Below are positions 61,701 through 64,000 of a DNA stretch of 64,000 nucleotides, one piece after another (position 1 is the first letter of the stretch; every line of letters starts with the position of its first letter). The DNA is from JBAZLV01 sp964586075 (GTDB lineage: Bacteria; Nitrospirota; UBA9217). The notes below the pieces were generated by a model. That model made no database searches. It was given only the letters and a program-made list of their open reading frames with translations, and was not told the origin of the DNA. Both the position numbers and the translations under genes were made by a program. The stretch spans positions 16,894 to 80,893 of the forward strand of contig CAZPGZ010000014.1 of NCBI GenBank assembly GCA_964586075.1, in the 5' to 3' direction.

Positions 61701-62168
61701 ATGAAACGACTGATATTCACAATCTTTACCTTGTCACTTCTTTCACTACCGCAGTTCGTCTATTCCCAGGACAAGCCTGTCATTACACTCCATGATATGA
61801 CATGGGCTGACGGCACTCGACAGACTTTTAGTATAACGGAGCAAAGTGCTGCACATGTGCCGGAATGGTCCCCTGAAAAAGATGATAAGCCGCCATTGTC
61901 GATTTCCCGAGCGATTACTCTGGCGAAAGACTGGGCAAGAAAACAGTACCCCAAGGAGAATAAACCCGATATTGGAACTATCAGCATGCGGCGTATCAAA
62001 TGGCCTGAAATGATGAATAGATGGTTTTACGTGATCGAATTCAGTAAATACCTTCAGGGCTATACAACTGATGGTGTGCCTGTCACTGGAATGACGAAAG
62101 ATCCAACATTTATCGTAGTGCTCATGGACGGAACTATTGTGCGCCCTGTCATCAGTAAAAAACGATGA
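61701..62168 (+). CDS. small exported protein of unknown function
   Basis: 155 residues from the ATG at 61701, which has CTGGAGG upstream. A signal peptide ends near residues 19-21 (VYSQ). The mature part has ITLHDMTWADGTRQTF, SISRAITLAKDWARKQYP and WFYVIEFSKY, with a late GTIVRPVI strand. It looks like a compact single domain, possibly PepSY-like, but I cannot assign a family. An attC-like palindrome begins within its stop codon and the next small gene starts just beyond, as in an integron cassette. Confidence 0.6.
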   Translation: MKRLIFTIFTLSLLSLPQFVYSQDKPVITLHDMTWADGTRQTFSITEQSAAHVPEWSPEKDDKPPLSISRAITLAKDWARKQYPKENKPDIGTISMRRIKWPEMMNRWFYVIEFSKYLQGYTTDGVPVTGMTKDPTFIVVLMDGTIVRPVISKKR

Positions 62169-62222
62169 TAACCTGCCGGTCCACAGCGACGCGCCTTGCG
62201 GCGCGTGACCGGCGCGTTAATC
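62167..62222 (+). repeat. attC-like imperfect palindrome A
   Basis: GATAAC (62167-62172) at the stop codon of the upstream gene and GTTAATC (62216-62222) form the outer half-sites. GCCGGTC (62175) pairs with GACCGGC (62207), and an inner ACGCGCC/GGCGCGT stem lies within. The unpaired CACAGCG on the left arm gives the asymmetry expected of attC. A 21-base core (62186-62206) matches site B at 62983-63003 in 19 positions. The outer half-sites only partly fit the RYYYAAC/GTTRRRY consensus. Confidence 0.45.
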
Positions 62223-62233
62223 TCCTTCCAACT

Positions 62234-62968
62234 ATGAAACGTAAATTTCTTATAAATGCTTTTTGTCTATCTGCCGTACTCCTTCTCTGGCCCCAAGGTG
62301 TCATTGTTGCGGACCTGCTCCAGAAATCGGAGAGGCAATCAAAGACCATTTTGCTTGATCCTTGGTTCGGCGGAAAGGAAAAAGGTTCGCGCATTGATTC
62401 AAAATATGCCAAGGAAATTACTCTTCAAGAAACGAAAAAAATTCAGGAGTTGCTAGAATCGCAAGGGTTCAAAGTTCTCTATACGCGCAGAGGAGATGAT
62501 TTCATTACTCTTGAGCAAAGGGTAATGATAGGGCAGTCGAAGGGTGTAAATCTTCATATTGCCATTAAAGTAAGCAAGGCGCAGAGCGAGTGCATCAAAA
62601 TCTTCTTCGCATCGCCCACCGTTAAAAACAAACAAAAAGAGAATCAGAAATACACATCTGAAGAACTCAATGAACAGCTTGGTGAAATATTAGATGGTTT
62701 ACTAGCCGACTCGATTCGAGAAGAAAGCCAAATACTCGGCGGGATGATTAGAAATAAGCTTAACGATCAACACGTTTTCAGTGTTGAACTATTGAGAGGT
62801 GCCGATTATCTTCTTAAGAACGTTCATCAACCTACAGTCATGATAGATTATCGCATCGTACCTCGCTCTGATTGGAAGTCCATGCTAGAAAAGATCGCAC
62901 GACTTATTGCGGATTCAATAAAAGAACATTACGATCAACGTACTTTAAAAGAAAGAGACGTGATTTAA
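62234..62968 (+). CDS. exported amidase_3-like protein lacking the zinc ligands
   Basis: 244 residues from the ATG at 62234; an in-frame ATG at 62165 would start within the upstream gene. No clear Shine-Dalgarno sequence is seen. A signal peptide (about residues 1-27) leads to an N-acetylmuramoyl-L-alanine amidase fold. ILLDPWFGGKEKGSRI aligns with the family's DPGHGG, with Phe for the zinc His. LHIAIKVSKA aligns with SIHxN, with Lys for the second His. VMIDYRIVP has Asp where the catalytic Glu is usual. Other landmarks (VLYTRRGDDFITLEQRV) are intact. It is probably a non-catalytic wall-binding or regulatory relative. The gene is bracketed by two attC-like palindromes. Confidence 0.7.
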   Translation: MKRKFLINAFCLSAVLLLWPQGVIVADLLQKSERQSKTILLDPWFGGKEKGSRIDSKYAKEITLQETKKIQELLESQGFKVLYTRRGDDFITLEQRVMIGQSKGVNLHIAIKVSKAQSECIKIFFASPTVKNKQKENQKYTSEELNEQLGEILDGLLADSIREESQILGGMIRNKLNDQHVFSVELLRGADYLLKNVHQPTVMIDYRIVPRSDWKSMLEKIARLIADSIKEHYDQRTLKERDVI

Positions 62969-63023
62969 CCTGGCGCTCGACTGCGACGCGCATTGCGGCT
63001 CGTCAGCGCCGCAATGTGTAAGC
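62963..63023 (+). repeat. attC-like imperfect palindrome B
   Basis: ATTTAAC (62963-62969) matches RYYYAAC exactly and overlaps the TAA stop of the amidase-like gene. GGCGCT (62972) pairs with AGCGCC (63005), and an inner GACG/CGTC stem surrounds ATTGC. GTGTAAGC (63016-63023) is an imperfect right half-site. The central core is nearly the same as in site A. The arrangement gene, attC-like, gene, attC-like is typical of integron cassettes. Confidence 0.5.
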
Positions 63024-63216
63024 TACAAATAGTATCTGTTGTAGTAATCAAGTTCTTGTCGGTACATAAAAGTAGGTGTTATTTGCTGTAACTCCTTATG
63101 CAAAACACGTCTCTACGTCAGTAATTGTTGGATTTTGCATGCTGATTTTCTCCATAAGCCTCATGCTTGTATATTGCTAGGAGCAACATTAATCAAGCAT
63201 GCAAAATTCTTTTGGA

Positions 63217-63387
63217 TTACAGTGTATTATATGCGGTTTGTAAATAGGCTACAAGCTGAGTAACTGATTCCTGAAGCGAATAATGGGTGAAAATTGCAAC
63301 AAGCAAGCCGGCGACAAGGCAGCCTCCTGCAACCAATCCGAGAAATCGTGCAATCACGAGCATCATCTGAACATACAGTACCATCAT
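63217..63387 (-). CDS. small membrane protein
   Basis: 56 residues from the ATG at 63387, five bases after a strong AGGAGG; an in-frame start at 63444 has no such site. Two hydrophobic stretches (MMVLYVQMMLVIARFLG and GGCLVAGLLVAIF) suggest one long or two short membrane helices, followed by a soluble tail (HYSLQESVTQLVAYLQTAYNTL region). No family is recognised. The excellent ribosome-binding site is the main argument that it is real. Confidence 0.55.
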   Translation of the reverse strand: MMVLYVQMMLVIARFLGLVAGGCLVAGLLVAIFTHYSLQESVTQLVAYLQTAYNTL

Positions 63388-64000
63388 ATTGTCCTCCTCT
63401 CCGGTCGAACAGGCGATTCCTGTGTTGACCGCAGTGCCACTCATTTGCTATGTTCACTGTTGATTAAAACATACGTTTTTTGGTCTTCTTTGTAAATGTG
63501 GAAGATATTGATGATGTCTCAGGTAAAACCGAAAGCTGTACAAAAATTTTGGATCAGGAATGAGAGTCGAGCAATACTATATTGATTAAAACAATCTCCC
63601 GGATTTCTATGCATAGTCACGATTATCAAGTATGCACCGGTATATCCTGGTGCCAATATTATTGTTATGTGGAACGACAAAAAATACGTGCCCCAGTGAG
63701 GTATGTATAAAAGCTTCCATGATCATACTACAGACCGGGGCAGAGACATGCACCCCGACGGTGTGCGTATGTATCTCGAGTTTGAATATCGCCGAATGCC
63801 GTGCTGGAGACGATAAGCCATGAAACGGAAAGTACTTGTAAAAATGACTTATAGGTAATTTGCGGTTGATTTCTTACTAGCGCTGATTGACTTGCTTCTT
63901 TAAAATAATCAGTTAAAAAGCTTATTACGCATTTTTAAGCTGTTGCCTAACGGGTTTCCAGGCTTTTCGCTTCCCCGACACGGTGAATTTTGATCATATT
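63388..64000. other. right-end region without a secure gene
   Basis: About 600 A+T-rich bases. A 37-codon open frame from the ATG at 63703 to TAA at 63814-63816 (containing HPDGVRMYLEFEYRR) follows directly after an in-frame TGA, with more open frame before it, so it may be the remnant of a small gene. GCCTAAC at 63945-63951 matches the RYYYAAC attC half-site and could begin another cassette boundary beyond the window. Nothing else is supported. Confidence 0.35.

Noticed and set aside
63632..63823. 63-codon frame at the right end
   Set aside because: Cys-rich but without a ribosome-binding site; a second frame in the same interval looks more protein-like, so neither is called as a gene.
1..64000. 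CRISPR arrays, rRNA genes, transposases, integrase or prophage genes
   Set aside because: I looked for regularly spaced repeats, rRNA-like sequence and recombinase or phage structural proteins and saw none in the window.

Overview
The window looks like chromosomal DNA of a Gram-negative (diderm) bacterium of moderate G+C. The evidence is many lipoprotein and Sec signal sequences, CsgG-type lipoproteins, NagZ, a PPDK, a UbiA/MqnP-type prenyltransferase of the kind used for menaquinone by the futalosine route, an OFA-family exchanger and a two-subunit glycyl-tRNA synthetase. The mix suggests an anaerobic or facultative Desulfobacterota- or Nitrospirota-like organism. That placement is an inference from gene content; there is no rRNA or marker phylogeny here.

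Layout. 0-1 kb: a leftward pair (YjdF-type membrane protein and a partial SGNH hydrolase). 1.1-15.8 kb: mostly rightward genes for lipid and envelope metabolism (exported 11-residue-repeat protein, AMP-ligase/ACP/PlsC fusion, patatin lipoprotein, prenyltransferase, FKBP, second acyltransferase, NagZ, ICMT-like enzyme), then an EAL protein, an old-yellow enzyme, a YdcZ-type transporter, an HExxH lipoprotein, ThiM and a methyltransferase. 15.8-17.2 kb: a leftward alpha/beta-hydrolase lipoprotein. 17.5-26.6 kb: a five-gene rightward locus with a thioredoxin-CcmH-like fusion, an ABC ATPase and permease, a DUF3857/transglutaminase protein and a 1414-residue TolB_N-like/TPR protein. I regard this as the best candidate for an undescribed system.

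26.7-34 kb is a patchwork of small genes with dispersed palindromic repeats: PilZ, DUF1810, zinc ribbons, VanX, RsgA, Sel1, VOC, a DUF2007-like protein and a possible ADP-ribosyltransferase fold. 34.3-40.1 kb is conserved housekeeping (glyQ, glyS, ppdK) behind a near-consensus promoter and ending in a hairpin terminator. 40.2-55.1 kb holds transport and signalling: an SMR exporter, a DJ-1 protein, an amino-acid ABC transporter with a fused binding protein and permease, a flavin oxidoreductase, a hybrid sensor kinase, an ABC-2 exporter with a Big2 protein, an extradiol dioxygenase, an OFA exchanger, rlmN and dtd in divergent orientation, and tRNA-Leu(CAG). 55.4-57.2 kb is the CsgG/DUF4810/DUF799 lipoprotein trio. 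It is followed by an orphan CheY and a P-type cation ATPase.

The right end (61.7-64 kb) carries two small genes, each followed by an attC-like imperfect palindrome. One encodes an amidase_3 homologue whose zinc ligands appear to be lost. This resembles part of an integron cassette array, although no integrase lies in the window. Many genes use TTG or GTG starts, and several starts were moved inward to match clear ribosome-binding sites.
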